Positions 33,703-42,184 of a stretch of 64,000 bases of DNA are shown here, in pieces. This DNA is from Nocardia vulneris (GTDB lineage Bacteria > Actinomycetota > Actinomycetes > Mycobacteriales > Mycobacteriaceae): NCBI RefSeq assembly GCF_001613425.1, contig NZ_BDCI01000050.1, positions 1 to 64,000 on the forward strand. Direction: 5' to 3'. A program made the position numbers and the translations under genes. The notes below the pieces were generated by a model. That model made no database searches and was not told the DNA's origin. It saw only the letters and a program-made list of their open reading frames with translations. Position 1 is the first letter of the stretch. Each line of letters begins with the position of its first letter.

Positions 33703-33938
33703 CGCAACGCGGGGCGTAACAGCAGGGATGGCTCGCCGGGCGGGCAGGTAGCAGCGGGGGCGGGTGGGTAGCAGGGCGTGCGGTCTGGACCAAGCGACAG
33801 ATAGGGAGTTCGGGGCAGGAGCTGCACCACTTTTAGGGAGTCGCACCCCTTGTGGCCTGCTACAGCTAGTGCGTATCCGTAGAAGTGGTGCGGATGCGCA
33901 GAAGGGGTGCGTTGATCGCGAGGGGGCGGGGTGAGTGA

Positions 33939-34078
33939 ACCAAGCGACAGATAGGTGGAGGGGTCACAGAGGGTTCGTACGGTTCACAGGGGTTGTAGCT
34001 GCTGTGAACCGTAGGGAAGGTCTGTGAGGACCGGACTCGCGGAGGGAGACACGCCGAGGCGCAACGACACCCGCTCGA
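33939..34078 (+). repeat. Duplicated hairpin module, copy 2
   Basis: A 140-bp direct repeat of 33377-33513. The hairpin at 33964-34027 keeps the outer TCACAGA/TCTGTGA stem, the 7-nt internal loop size and 12 bp of the inner stem (TACGGTTCACAG and complement), while the apical part has changed. Total hairpin length is again 64 nt. The module ends about 25 bp before inverted arm B. Confidence 0.75.
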
Positions 34079-34103
34079 TACCGCTGATACCTCGTCAAGG
34101 AAC

Positions 34104-34280
34104 TCTCGAGAACGGCAACACAGCCAGATGACCACGCTGGGACAGGACGCCACCCTCCTGACGTGCACCTACAGCCGGGAACCCCACCTGACGTGCTCAG
34201 CACCATCCATGTAACTCCCGCGGCAGGTGCACGAAACTGGTTTCGTCGCACTGCGGGAGCCAGCCAACAGGACCAAACGC
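34104..34280 (-). repeat. Arm B of the 177-bp inverted repeat pair
   Basis: Reverse complement of 33027-33203 with scattered differences. It carries the same compound hairpin. With arm A it encloses about 0.9 kb containing the two hairpin modules and a minisatellite but no recognisable gene. Confidence 0.85.
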
Positions 34281-34464
34281 ACGGGCACCGAACCGAACTC
34301 GATCACATCGAGCCCAACGGCAGGGAACCGAACGTGGCGGGGCGGCGCTTCGGCAGCAGGCAACGACCCAAACGCGATGAACCCCCACCGAACCCGAACC
34401 AACCAGGGCAAATTCGAGCACGTAGGCAGCCGAGTAACCAGAACTGCCCCGGCTAACGGCCAGC

Positions 34465-34640
34465 CCGACCGAAACCGCAACCGCACCAGCCAGCCAGCCA
34501 GCCGAAACCGCAGGCGCAGCCGCAACCGCCAGCCAGCCAGCCAGCCAGCCGCAACCGCAGGCGCAGCCGCAACCGCCAGCCAACCGAAACCGCAGCCGCA
34601 GCCGCAGCAGTACGCCCCACCGCAACCACAACCGCACCAC
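34465..34640. repeat. Low-complexity CAGCCAGC/CGCAACCG repeat
   Basis: Runs of CAGC tetramers and of GCAACCGCAGCCG-like hexamer blocks. Frames on both strands are open but give only Gln/Pro/Arg- or Gly/Cys/Leu-rich strings. I see no gene of its own. Confidence 0.6.
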
Positions 34641-34665
34641 CCGACACCCAGCCCCACCACAACCG

Positions 34666-34725
34666 CGTTCGAGGTCTTTGAGCCGGGCCGCGAGGATATC
34701 GGTGCTGATGCCGGGCAGCACCAGA
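34666..34725 (-). pseudogene. Possible remnant of an HxlR-type regulator
   Basis: On the minus strand about 20 codons read LPGISTDILAARLKDLE, which matches the recognition-helix segment of HxlR-family winged-helix regulators (typically LPGIS...L..RL.ELE). Upstream and downstream the frame dissolves into low-complexity sequence. This suggests a gene eroded by repeat growth. The match is short, so chance is possible. Confidence 0.3.
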
Positions 34726-34811
34726 ACCACCCCACCAGAGCACAACCGCAGCCGAACCACCAACCGCTACGACCAGCGGTCAGCCCGAGCATCGGCAGTC
34801 GAACGCACCCC

Positions 34812-36710
34812 CTACTCCCCCGCACGGGCAAGGAACGTGAGATAGCTCGGGCTCTCGGGGTCCAGAACGATGGTTTGGCCGGTGATGTGGCGTTGGCGCC
34901 AGGGGGCGAGGAAGTGGCGGGGGAAGCTGGTGCGGCTCACGGCTACGCGTAGTCGGTGGCCGGCGCGGATCAGGGCTTCGGTGGGGTTGATTTCGATGTC
35001 GATGGTGAACGGGGTGCCGGGTTCGATGGGGAGGACCGTGTCGGCGGTGAGGGTGTGTAGCGGGAAGAGAAGTTCGCCGTCGACGTAATCGCTTGCGGCG
35101 GTGTCGATCGCGCGGTGGGTGGACAGCAGGGCGCCGCGGGTCAGGGGCACCGAGGCGCCGTCGGGTTCGACGTCGCAGACGGTGACGGACCAGAAAGCGT
35201 CAGAGCCTTCGGCTTCCGCGTTGAGGTGCAGGTTCATGGTGCCGGAGAGCACGGTGTCGGCGGGGAACGGCGCGCTGGTGAAGGTGACCGCGCCCGCCTC
35301 CGCGTGCCGGTCGTCGGTGCCGAACCGCCGGCCGAACAGCAGGGTGACGCCCATGCTCATCACGCCGGTGTTGTTGGACGCCATGCGGGTTGGGCCGGCG
35401 GGCAGCGGCAGCCTGGATTCGATCTCGACCGGTTCGAGGGCGAGCGCGGCGTCGGTGCCCGCGTGTGGCGCGGTGCCGCTGCTCGCGGGGTCGAGGTAGA
35501 GCTTGCGCACGGTCGCTGCCGGATCGGGAAACTGCGTGTGCTGCAACCATTTTCCGTCGCCTTGCCGACGCACGGTGACCGGCCCGTATCGGTCGATGCC
35601 GTTGTCGATGTCTTTGGCCCAGCGGTCGAACCACGCGCACTGCAATTCGTCGATCGGCTGCGGGCTGTCCGCGGCGCCGAAGCCCGATCCTGCGGTCAGA
35701 TGGTACGAATCATCGACCAGTACCTGTTTCGCCCCGCCGGACAGCGGAATCCGGTCGAACATCCGGAAGTTGGATCGGTTGTAGACGTCGTGCCAGCCGC
35801 CGTGGATCCAGGTCGGCACCGTGATGTCTTCGAAGCGCGCCAGTTTGGTCGCCCACATCGGGTTGAGGAAGCTGTCGGGATGGTTCTCGGTGAGTCCGAT
35901 CTCGACGGCGTGCCGCACCCAGCTGGCCGGATCGGCGAACCGGTCGCGCAGGAACTGCTTGGTGATTCCGGCTTTTCGCAGGCCCGACACCGACGGCAAC
36001 CATTTGAAGCCGTTCACGGCCAGGATCCACAGCAGCATGCCCGGGGTCGGCACCCCGCCGGTCAGTCCCAGCTCACGCACCTGGTCCTCGCCGGCCTCGA
36101 TCGCGAACACCGCGCGCAACCCCTCCGGCTGCAACCCCGCGGTGATCAACGCCGAGATCGCTCCGTAGGAGATGCCGGTGACCACGAATTCGCCGTTGCA
36201 CCAGGGCTGTTCGCGGACCCACGCGACAGCCTCCAGATAGTCCTGTTGTTCCCTGGGCTGGAAGAAGTCCCAACTGCCGGTCGACGTGCCGGTCCCCCGC
36301 ACGTCGATCATCAGCCCGACATAGCCGCGCAACACCGCGGTGCGGTTGATCACGAACGGTTCGAGAATGCCGCCCGCGGGCGTGTACAGCACGTCTCGCG
36401 CCGTGAACCGCTGCCGGTCCGAGCCGCCGAGCCGGGCGCTGAGCGTCCGTAAGGTGTTGTGCCAGCGCATACCTCGGCGGTTGAGCATCTTGTTGTACGC
36501 GGTGAAGTTGATGATCGCGGGCAACGGCTCCCGGGCGGGCCCGGCGCCGTCGCCGGGTCGCAGGATATCGGCGGTGAGGACGGCGCCATCGGACATCGGG
36601 ATGGGAACCGTGTTGGCGCCGAACAGTTTCGGGTAGCGCACCGGGCCGATCTCGAATCGGTGGTTCGGCGGTACCGTCGTCGCCGCGGTGCTGAGTGGCT
36701 GGGCCGTCAT
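34812..36710 (-). CDS. CocE/NonD-family hydrolase (X-Pro dipeptidyl-peptidase fold)
   Basis: A 632-aa serine hydrolase of the S15 group, which includes cocaine esterase, alpha-amino-acid ester hydrolases and X-prolyl dipeptidyl peptidases. The N-terminal alpha/beta domain has ADILRPGDG near residue 45, a mutated-type MIDVRGTGTSTGSWDFF near residue 135, and the nucleophile motif VVTGISYGAISALI near residue 175. The His is expected in DDSYHLTAGSG. The C-terminal jelly-roll contains FTIDIEINPTEALIRAGHRLRVAVS. I use the ATG at 36710. No signal peptide. The substrate is open. It borders the repeat island on its 3' side. Confidence 0.88.
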   Translation of the reverse strand: MTAQPLSTAATTVPPNHRFEIGPVRYPKLFGANTVPIPMSDGAVLTADILRPGDGAGPAREPLPAIINFTAYNKMLNRRGMRWHNTLRTLSARLGGSDRQRFTARDVLYTPAGGILEPFVINRTAVLRGYVGLMIDVRGTGTSTGSWDFFQPREQQDYLEAVAWVREQPWCNGEFVVTGISYGAISALITAGLQPEGLRAVFAIEAGEDQVRELGLTGGVPTPGMLLWILAVNGFKWLPSVSGLRKAGITKQFLRDRFADPASWVRHAVEIGLTENHPDSFLNPMWATKLARFEDITVPTWIHGGWHDVYNRSNFRMFDRIPLSGGAKQVLVDDSYHLTAGSGFGAADSPQPIDELQCAWFDRWAKDIDNGIDRYGPVTVRRQGDGKWLQHTQFPDPAATVRKLYLDPASSGTAPHAGTDAALALEPVEIESRLPLPAGPTRMASNNTGVMSMGVTLLFGRRFGTDDRHAEAGAVTFTSAPFPADTVLSGTMNLHLNAEAEGSDAFWSVTVCDVEPDGASVPLTRGALLSTHRAIDTAASDYVDGELLFPLHTLTADTVLPIEPGTPFTIDIEINPTEALIRAGHRLRVAVSRTSFPRHFLAPWRQRHITGQTIVLDPESPSYLTFLARAGE

Positions 36711-36792
36711 AGTGCACGACGATAGGCGTAAACGAACACCGCCGTCCACGAAATCGGCACTGCTGTCCCAGACGCGACGGTTCCGTAGGTAC

Positions 36793-37428
36793 TCAGGCAG
36801 GTTCGGCGCTCAGCACGATGGTGGTCCAACCCCCGAGGTGGATCCGATCCCCGCTGCGCAATCGGACCGGCACCCGGGCCGGGATGCGGTCGTCACTGCC
36901 GTTGACGCTGGTGCCGTTGGTGGAACCGAGATCGGTGACGGTGAGCCCGTCGGCATCGAGGTGCAGGGTGGCGTGCGCACGCGAGACACCGACATCGGCG
37001 GGGGCGATGCCGAGGTCGATATCCGGGCTGAGCCCCTGCGAGGCGCTCCGCTTGCCGATCAGGATGTCGTTGCCGTGCAGCACGATTCGACGTTCGGGAT
37101 AGAACGCCGGAAACCCGACCTGGTCGGCGTCGGGCCCCTTGCGGGCGATCACCCGATCGTAGAACTCGCGATCGGCGGTGACGGTGGCGACCCAGACAAC
37201 CGCGGGCGGGACCACCGTCTCCGTGGTCTCCTGCGCGGCGACGGGCGGCGCGGGCAAGGCCGAATCATGTCCGCACTGTTCGCAGAAGCGGCCGCCGGCG
37301 GGCGCGCCGCACGCGGGACACAGCGCGCTAGGTTCGACCACCGCCGCAGCCGAACCGATCGGCGCACCACAGCTGTCGCAGTAGTCCGTCGCGGTCGATT
37401 CGTGCCCGTCCGGGCAGGTGACGGTCAT
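36793..37428 (-). CDS. FHA-domain protein with zinc ribbons
   Basis: A 211-aa phosphothreonine-binding adaptor. The N-terminal 60 residues hold two zinc ribbons (CPDG...YCDSCGAP and CPACGAPAGGRFCEQCGHD). The FHA domain (about residues 115-205) shows ILIGKRS, VSRAHATLHLD and DLGSTNGTSVNG, the Gly-Arg/Ser-x-x-His/Asn-Gly contacts for pThr. It is last in the pknG operon, and its ATG follows the vWA stop directly. FHA proteins read Thr phosphorylation by Ser/Thr kinases, so PknG or an autophosphorylated partner is the obvious ligand source. In mycobacteria PknG uses GarA, another FHA protein; this one differs by its zinc ribbons. Confidence 0.88.
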   Translation of the reverse strand: MTVTCPDGHESTATDYCDSCGAPIGSAAAVVEPSALCPACGAPAGGRFCEQCGHDSALPAPPVAAQETTETVVPPAVVWVATVTADREFYDRVIARKGPDADQVGFPAFYPERRIVLHGNDILIGKRSASQGLSPDIDLGIAPADVGVSRAHATLHLDADGLTVTDLGSTNGTSVNGSDDRIPARVPVRLRSGDRIHLGGWTTIVLSAEPA

Positions 37429-38715
37429 CTACCCCTCCTTCCGCACCCGGGCCGTCTTGGTCGAGCGCGCGTCCAGCGCCATCTCTTCCGCTGCCGCGAC
37501 ACCGGCACGCAACCGGACCGTCCCGTTCTGCTCGTCGACCTCGACTACACCGCGCAACAGTTTCGCCGTGCCCTCGTTTCCCGATTCCGCGGCGAGCTCG
37601 ACCGCCCGCCGCAGCTTGGCCGTCGCGGTCTCGGTGTCGCCGCTCTTGCGCGCCGCCAGACCTTCCTGCACCGCCTGGGCCAATTCGGCCTGCCCGGTGT
37701 AATGCGCTACGCGCCTGCTGATCCGGGCGGACAGCTCGGTGTCGGTGGTCCAGACCGCTTTCACCAAACCCTGTCCGAGCACCTCGCCGCCGCTGACCAC
37801 GCTGACCCGGGCGGCGAGCTTCTCCCGGCCCGGCGCACCAGGTTCCACCTGGACCTGCACGTGATAGTCACGGTCCTCGGCGCCCCACGCACCGAGCGGG
37901 TACTCCCCGACCTGCGCGGCGGTGTCGACCCGGCGGGCCGTGAGGTCCTCGATGGTCGGCGCCACCTGCTTGACGAACCGCACCTGCGCCCCGGCCGGAG
38001 TCCACACCCGCAGGGTCAGTTCCGGAATCGCCTTGGCCATCGAGCCCCGCATCATGGCGGTGAAGTCCGCGGCCAGCTCGGCCGGGTCGGCGACGATGTC
38101 GACGGTGCCGTGCAGCGCCGAGGCGATGGCACGCAATTCGTCCACCCGCCAATCGGTGCCGACGCCACGGCAATCACAGGTGAACACGCCCTCGGACTGT
38201 GCGATCTCCGCGGCGAGCGCGGCGGGTTCCTCGTGCTCGTTCTTGCCGTCGGTGAGCAGGATGGCGTGCACCATCGCGCCGGGGTGCTTCTTGGCCAGCT
38301 GTCTGGTGAGGCCGAGCCAGGTGCCCATCGCGGTGCCGCCGCCCGCCTTCAGCTTGTCGAGTTTGCGGCGCGCGGCGGCCCGGGATTCACGGTTGGCGGC
38401 CAGCGACGGCACGTCGGTGGGAAAGGCCAACCGAGCGATATGCGTGCCCTCGATGATGGCGAACCTGGTCCCGTCGGCCATCGCGTCCAGCGCGGCCAGG
38501 GTGGCCTGGCGGGCGCCCGGGAATTTGTGCCCGGTCGCCATCGACCCCGAGCAGTCGACGATGATCACCTCGAGCCGCTCCTGCGGCGGCGCGGTGATCA
38601 CCAGATCGGCCGCGGTTTCCACGGTGACCACGGCATCGACCGTGCCGACCCCGTCGGCCAGATATTCGTTCTGGTCGACGGCGACCGAAACACCGTTTCC
38701 GGCAAGAGAACTCAC
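37429..38715 (-). CDS. vWA-domain protein
   Basis: A 428-aa soluble protein. The von Willebrand A domain (about residues 55-235) has a complete MIDAS: VDCSGSMATG (DxSxS), the Thr in GGGTAMGTWL, and a later Asp in LLTDGKN. An all-beta segment and a helical C-terminal tail follow (ARKSGDTETATAKLRRAVELA, TPR-like). Metal-dependent vWA proteins of this kind sit with a PP2C phosphatase and a kinase in TerY-P-type stress modules. Here it overlaps the PP2C gene by 4 bp and abuts the FHA gene, so it is part of the PknG signalling operon. Confidence 0.88.
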   Translation of the reverse strand: MSSLAGNGVSVAVDQNEYLADGVGTVDAVVTVETAADLVITAPPQERLEVIIVDCSGSMATGHKFPGARQATLAALDAMADGTRFAIIEGTHIARLAFPTDVPSLAANRESRAAARRKLDKLKAGGGTAMGTWLGLTRQLAKKHPGAMVHAILLTDGKNEHEEPAALAAEIAQSEGVFTCDCRGVGTDWRVDELRAIASALHGTVDIVADPAELAADFTAMMRGSMAKAIPELTLRVWTPAGAQVRFVKQVAPTIEDLTARRVDTAAQVGEYPLGAWGAEDRDYHVQVQVEPGAPGREKLAARVSVVSGGEVLGQGLVKAVWTTDTELSARISRRVAHYTGQAELAQAVQEGLAARKSGDTETATAKLRRAVELAAESGNEGTAKLLRGVVEVDEQNGTVRLRAGVAAAEEMALDARSTKTARVRKEG

Positions 38716-39803
38716 TGTACTTCTACTCCTGACTCACCGGACCACGGAATGGGTACGAGGGCGACGGTGATGTTGTCGCTGCCGCCGCAGCGCAGCGCGA
38801 ACTCGACCAGTTCGCCGGCGGCGACCGCCGGTGGGTGCGCGGTGGCGAGCTCCGCCAGCGCGGTCGCGTCCGACAGGTAGTTCCACAGGCCGTCACTGCA
38901 CAGCAGCAGCACACCGGGTCCGGTGGTGCGCAACGTACGAACGCAGTTGTCCGACCACGGTTTCACCGGTCCGTCCGCACCGAGCCAGCGGATCAGGGTG
39001 TGCGCGCGCGGATCGTTCATGGCGGCCTGCTCGTCCAGCGCGCCCGCGTCGACCAGGGCCTGCGCCCACGAATCGTCCACGGTCAACCGCTGCGAGGGCG
39101 GGTTCGCGGGGTCCTCGGGCGCGTCCGCATGCAGCCAATAGGCCCGGCTGTCACCGACATTGGCGACCGTGAGCAGCACGCCGTCCGCATCGGCCTGCAC
39201 CACCGCCGACACGTAGGTGCACGACGGCGCGTGCCCGTCGGTGATCGCGATCCCGCGCACCGCGGTCGCCGCCGCCTCGAGCCCCGCCATCACCGCCTCG
39301 CCGGCGGGTTGTCCGGCCAGCAGTGCCGCTCGGCAGGCATCGACACCGGTCCTGGCGGCGGTCCCCGACGCCACCTGCGGATCCTCGGAGGTCGATACCC
39401 CGTCCGCGACCGCGATCACCACCGCGCCGGCGGCGTCGAGCACCGCGGCGGCCACCGCATCCTCGTTGCGCGCGTGCGCGATTCCGCGATCGGTGACCAC
39501 CGCGACGGCGCCGAGGTCGGCGGCGAAGCGATCCGGCGCCCCGCGCAATTGCCCACAGCCGGTGCAATATCCGTCGGGGTCGTAGCGGGTGCCGCCGCAG
39601 TTCTCGCAGTCCCCGGGCGGGCCCGGCTCGTTGTTCGGCAGCACGACCTGCTTGCCGTCCAGCTCGTGACCGCAGTTCTCGCAGAAGCGATCCCCCGCGT
39701 GCACCGCGGACGCGCAACCCGGGCAACGCGATTCGGGTGCGGTCGGCGCTACGGCGGACACCACCGGGGTCGGCAGCGTCGTCTCCGGATCCGGGTCGGT
39801 CAT
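38712..39803 (-). CDS. PP2C-type Ser/Thr phosphatase with zinc ribbons
   Basis: A 363-aa metal-dependent phosphatase. Two N-terminal zinc ribbons (CPGCASAVHAGDRFCENCGHE; CENCGGTRYDPDGYCTGCG) precede a PP2C domain with TDRGIAHARNEDA (near residue 100), VIAVADGVS near residue 128, VGDSRAYWL, LLLCSDGLWNYLSD near residue 310 and GGSDNITVALV. The metal-binding Asp residues are present, so it should be active. The ATG at 39803 overlaps the pknG stop (ATGA). It presumably opposes PknG by removing phosphate from shared targets. The zinc ribbons resemble those of its operon partners, suggesting a common docking surface. Confidence 0.9.
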   Translation of the reverse strand: MTDPDPETTLPTPVVSAVAPTAPESRCPGCASAVHAGDRFCENCGHELDGKQVVLPNNEPGPPGDCENCGGTRYDPDGYCTGCGQLRGAPDRFAADLGAVAVVTDRGIAHARNEDAVAAAVLDAAGAVVIAVADGVSTSEDPQVASGTAARTGVDACRAALLAGQPAGEAVMAGLEAAATAVRGIAITDGHAPSCTYVSAVVQADADGVLLTVANVGDSRAYWLHADAPEDPANPPSQRLTVDDSWAQALVDAGALDEQAAMNDPRAHTLIRWLGADGPVKPWSDNCVRTLRTTGPGVLLLCSDGLWNYLSDATALAELATAHPPAVAAGELVEFALRCGGSDNITVALVPIPWSGESGVEVQ

Positions 39804-42184
39804 AGCGTGGTCCTCGGGCGGATGGTGTTCGCCTGCTCTACCAATGCGAATCGCTCCCACATGTCGTCGGTTTCATGGGCAAGGTCCCGATAGCAACGCT
39901 CCAATCCGGTCCGGACACCGTCTTGATCGAGCGGTACGCCGAGCAGCCGCCCGTGCTCGGACGGCACGCCGCCGGCCTGGAGCCAGTCGAGCGCGGCAGC
40001 CAGCACCCGCAGCCGGATCTCGGCGGCACGGCGCCTGGAGTCCAGCCGCAGGCGGGTGATCCGCTCCCCGGCGTCGCGCAGGACCGGCTCGGTGAGCTCG
40101 GCAGGCGCGCGATCGTGCAGCACCGTGCGCACCGCGGCGAGCCCGGCCTCGGTGAACAGCACCGAGCCCGCGTCGACCTGATCCAGCGCCGCCACCGCAC
40201 CGTCCCGGTCACCGACGGCGGTGCGCAGCCGAGCCAGGCCGAAGACCGCGCTGAGGTAGCCGCGATCGGTACGCCAGACCGTCTCGTAATACTGTGCGGC
40301 CCTGCGCTTGTGCTGTGCGGCGGCGAAGTCGGTGGTCGCCGCCGCGGCACCGGACAGCTCCGCGACGGCGGCCAGCGCGAGTTTCGGCGCCGCCTCACCG
40401 GGCAGCCCGGCGTACACCGCCTCGAACTCGATCGCCGCCTCCGCCAGATCGCCTGCGAGCAAACGGGATTGGCCGCGATACCAGCTCAGCCGCCAGTCCC
40501 CCCACCGCGTCGCGGCCGCCGCCGTCAGCCGCCGGTCGGCCTCGGCGCTGTCGCCCACCTCCAGCGCGGCCCGGATCAGCCGCAGCGGAATCTCGGTCGA
40601 CTCGCCGCGTCCGGTGACCACCGAGCGCAGCCCCGCCTCGAACGAGCGCTCCAGCTCGGCCGGTGTGGTGCCGCCGGTCGTCGCGAGCAGGGCGGCCGCG
40701 CTGTCCGTCGGGTCGACGAGCGGAACGGGCAGGGCGGCAATGATTTTCGCCGCGTCCACCGACGCGCCGACGCCGAACACCCCACGCGGGGGCCCGAAAT
40801 AGGTCGACATGCCCGGCCGGGGCACCCCGTCGTCGAGGGACAGGACTTCGCGCAGCACCCCGGTCAGCTGGTCGGCCATTTCCTCCATCGAGGCGAACCG
40901 CGCGTCCGGCGCCTCGTCGGTGGCCCGCAACAGGAACCGGTGCAGCGAATCGTAGGTGGCGAGCAGCGGTTCGGTCTCCGGGCCGGGCATTGCGCCGAAA
41001 TGACCGTTGTGCTGGGGCACGTGCATCAACAGCACGGCGAGGGTGCGGCCGACGGTGTACACGTCGGTGGCGACGGTCGGACCGGTGTTGGCGATCTCGG
41101 GCGCACGGTAGCCCGTGGTGCCGTAGATCGGGCTGTCCTCGTCGTCCATCGCGATCACCGCACCGAGATCGATGAGCTTGAGTTGCTCGTCGGTCTGCAT
41201 CACGTTGTCCGGCTTGAAATCACAGTAGGCCAGGCCCAGGGAATGCAGGTATCCGAGCGCGGGCAGCATCTCCAGGATGTAGGCGATCGCCTGCGCGGGC
41301 GGCAGATAACCGCTGTCGGTCTCGCGACGAGACCGCAGGATCTGTTTCAGCGATGTGCCGCCGACGTACTCCATCACGATGTAGCCGACCGGCACCCCGT
41401 CCGCGCCCGCGTGCTCGACGAAGTTGTGGATCTTGACGATGCTCGGGTGCTCGACCTCGGCGAGGAAACGCTTTTCGGCCACCGCGGCCAGCATGGCATC
41501 GCTGTCGCCCGAGTTGAGCAGACCCTTCAGCACCACCCAGCGATCGCTGACGTTGCGGTCGGTCGCCAGATAGATCCAGCCGAGCCCGCCGTGCGCCAGG
41601 CACCCCGCCACCTCGTACTGGCCGGCGACCAGATCGCCCTTGAACAGCTTGGGGGTGAACGAGAATCGGGTGCCGCAGTTCGGGCAGAACCCCTCGGTCC
41701 GGCCGGGTTTGCCGTCGCGGCCGCGCCCCACCGGCTTCTCGCATTTGCCGCAGAACCGTTTGTTCTCGGCCACTTCCGGGTCGGTCAGGATGGCGGTCGC
41801 CGGATCGATACGCGGTACCCGCGGCACGTCGACCATGCCCGCGCCCAGCCGGCCGCGGCGACTCGAGCGGGACGAGGACCGGCCGGTGCGCACCGAGCGC
41901 GAACTGCCGCGGGTGCTCGGGGTGGACGCGATCGCGGCCGTCGGCGGGGCCGGCGCGGTGCCGCACACCTCGCAGTACCCGTCGATCACCGTTCCGGCAC
42001 AACCGGGTTCGGTGCAGCGCTCGGGGGTGGCGGCCGCGGTGGTTGCTTCGGCCGTGGCGGCCTCGTGCGGCTGCGCGGTCGAGCGGATCGTCGTCGCCTC
42101 GGCCGGGGCGGTGCCGCACACCGTGCAGTAGCCGTCCTCGATCGCACCGGTGCATCCGGGTTCGGTGCAGCTCTGGGTACTCAT
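39800..42184 (-). CDS. pknG: Ser/Thr protein kinase PknG
   Basis: A soluble kinase of 794 aa with the full PknG layout. Two N-terminal YCxVCG zinc ribbons are followed by the rubredoxin-like FCGKCEKPV...FCPNCGTRF region (about residues 145-175). The kinase domain has GWIYLATD, Lys in VVLKGLL, the RD-less catalytic loop LAYCDFKPDNVM near residue 323, and IDLGAV in place of DFG. A C-terminal TPR domain begins near residue 550. In mycobacteria PknG responds to extracellular Asp/Glu through GlnH and GlnX and controls 2-oxoglutarate metabolism through GarA. Here glnH and glnX are upstream, with one extra gene between. Four-bp overlaps on both sides indicate coupled translation. Confidence 0.95.
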   Translation of the reverse strand: MSTQSCTEPGCTGAIEDGYCTVCGTAPAEATTIRSTAQPHEAATAEATTAAATPERCTEPGCAGTVIDGYCEVCGTAPAPPTAAIASTPSTRGSSRSVRTGRSSSRSSRRGRLGAGMVDVPRVPRIDPATAILTDPEVAENKRFCGKCEKPVGRGRDGKPGRTEGFCPNCGTRFSFTPKLFKGDLVAGQYEVAGCLAHGGLGWIYLATDRNVSDRWVVLKGLLNSGDSDAMLAAVAEKRFLAEVEHPSIVKIHNFVEHAGADGVPVGYIVMEYVGGTSLKQILRSRRETDSGYLPPAQAIAYILEMLPALGYLHSLGLAYCDFKPDNVMQTDEQLKLIDLGAVIAMDDEDSPIYGTTGYRAPEIANTGPTVATDVYTVGRTLAVLLMHVPQHNGHFGAMPGPETEPLLATYDSLHRFLLRATDEAPDARFASMEEMADQLTGVLREVLSLDDGVPRPGMSTYFGPPRGVFGVGASVDAAKIIAALPVPLVDPTDSAAALLATTGGTTPAELERSFEAGLRSVVTGRGESTEIPLRLIRAALEVGDSAEADRRLTAAAATRWGDWRLSWYRGQSRLLAGDLAEAAIEFEAVYAGLPGEAAPKLALAAVAELSGAAAATTDFAAAQHKRRAAQYYETVWRTDRGYLSAVFGLARLRTAVGDRDGAVAALDQVDAGSVLFTEAGLAAVRTVLHDRAPAELTEPVLRDAGERITRLRLDSRRRAAEIRLRVLAAALDWLQAGGVPSEHGRLLGVPLDQDGVRTGLERCYRDLAHETDDMWERFALVEQANTIRPRTTL

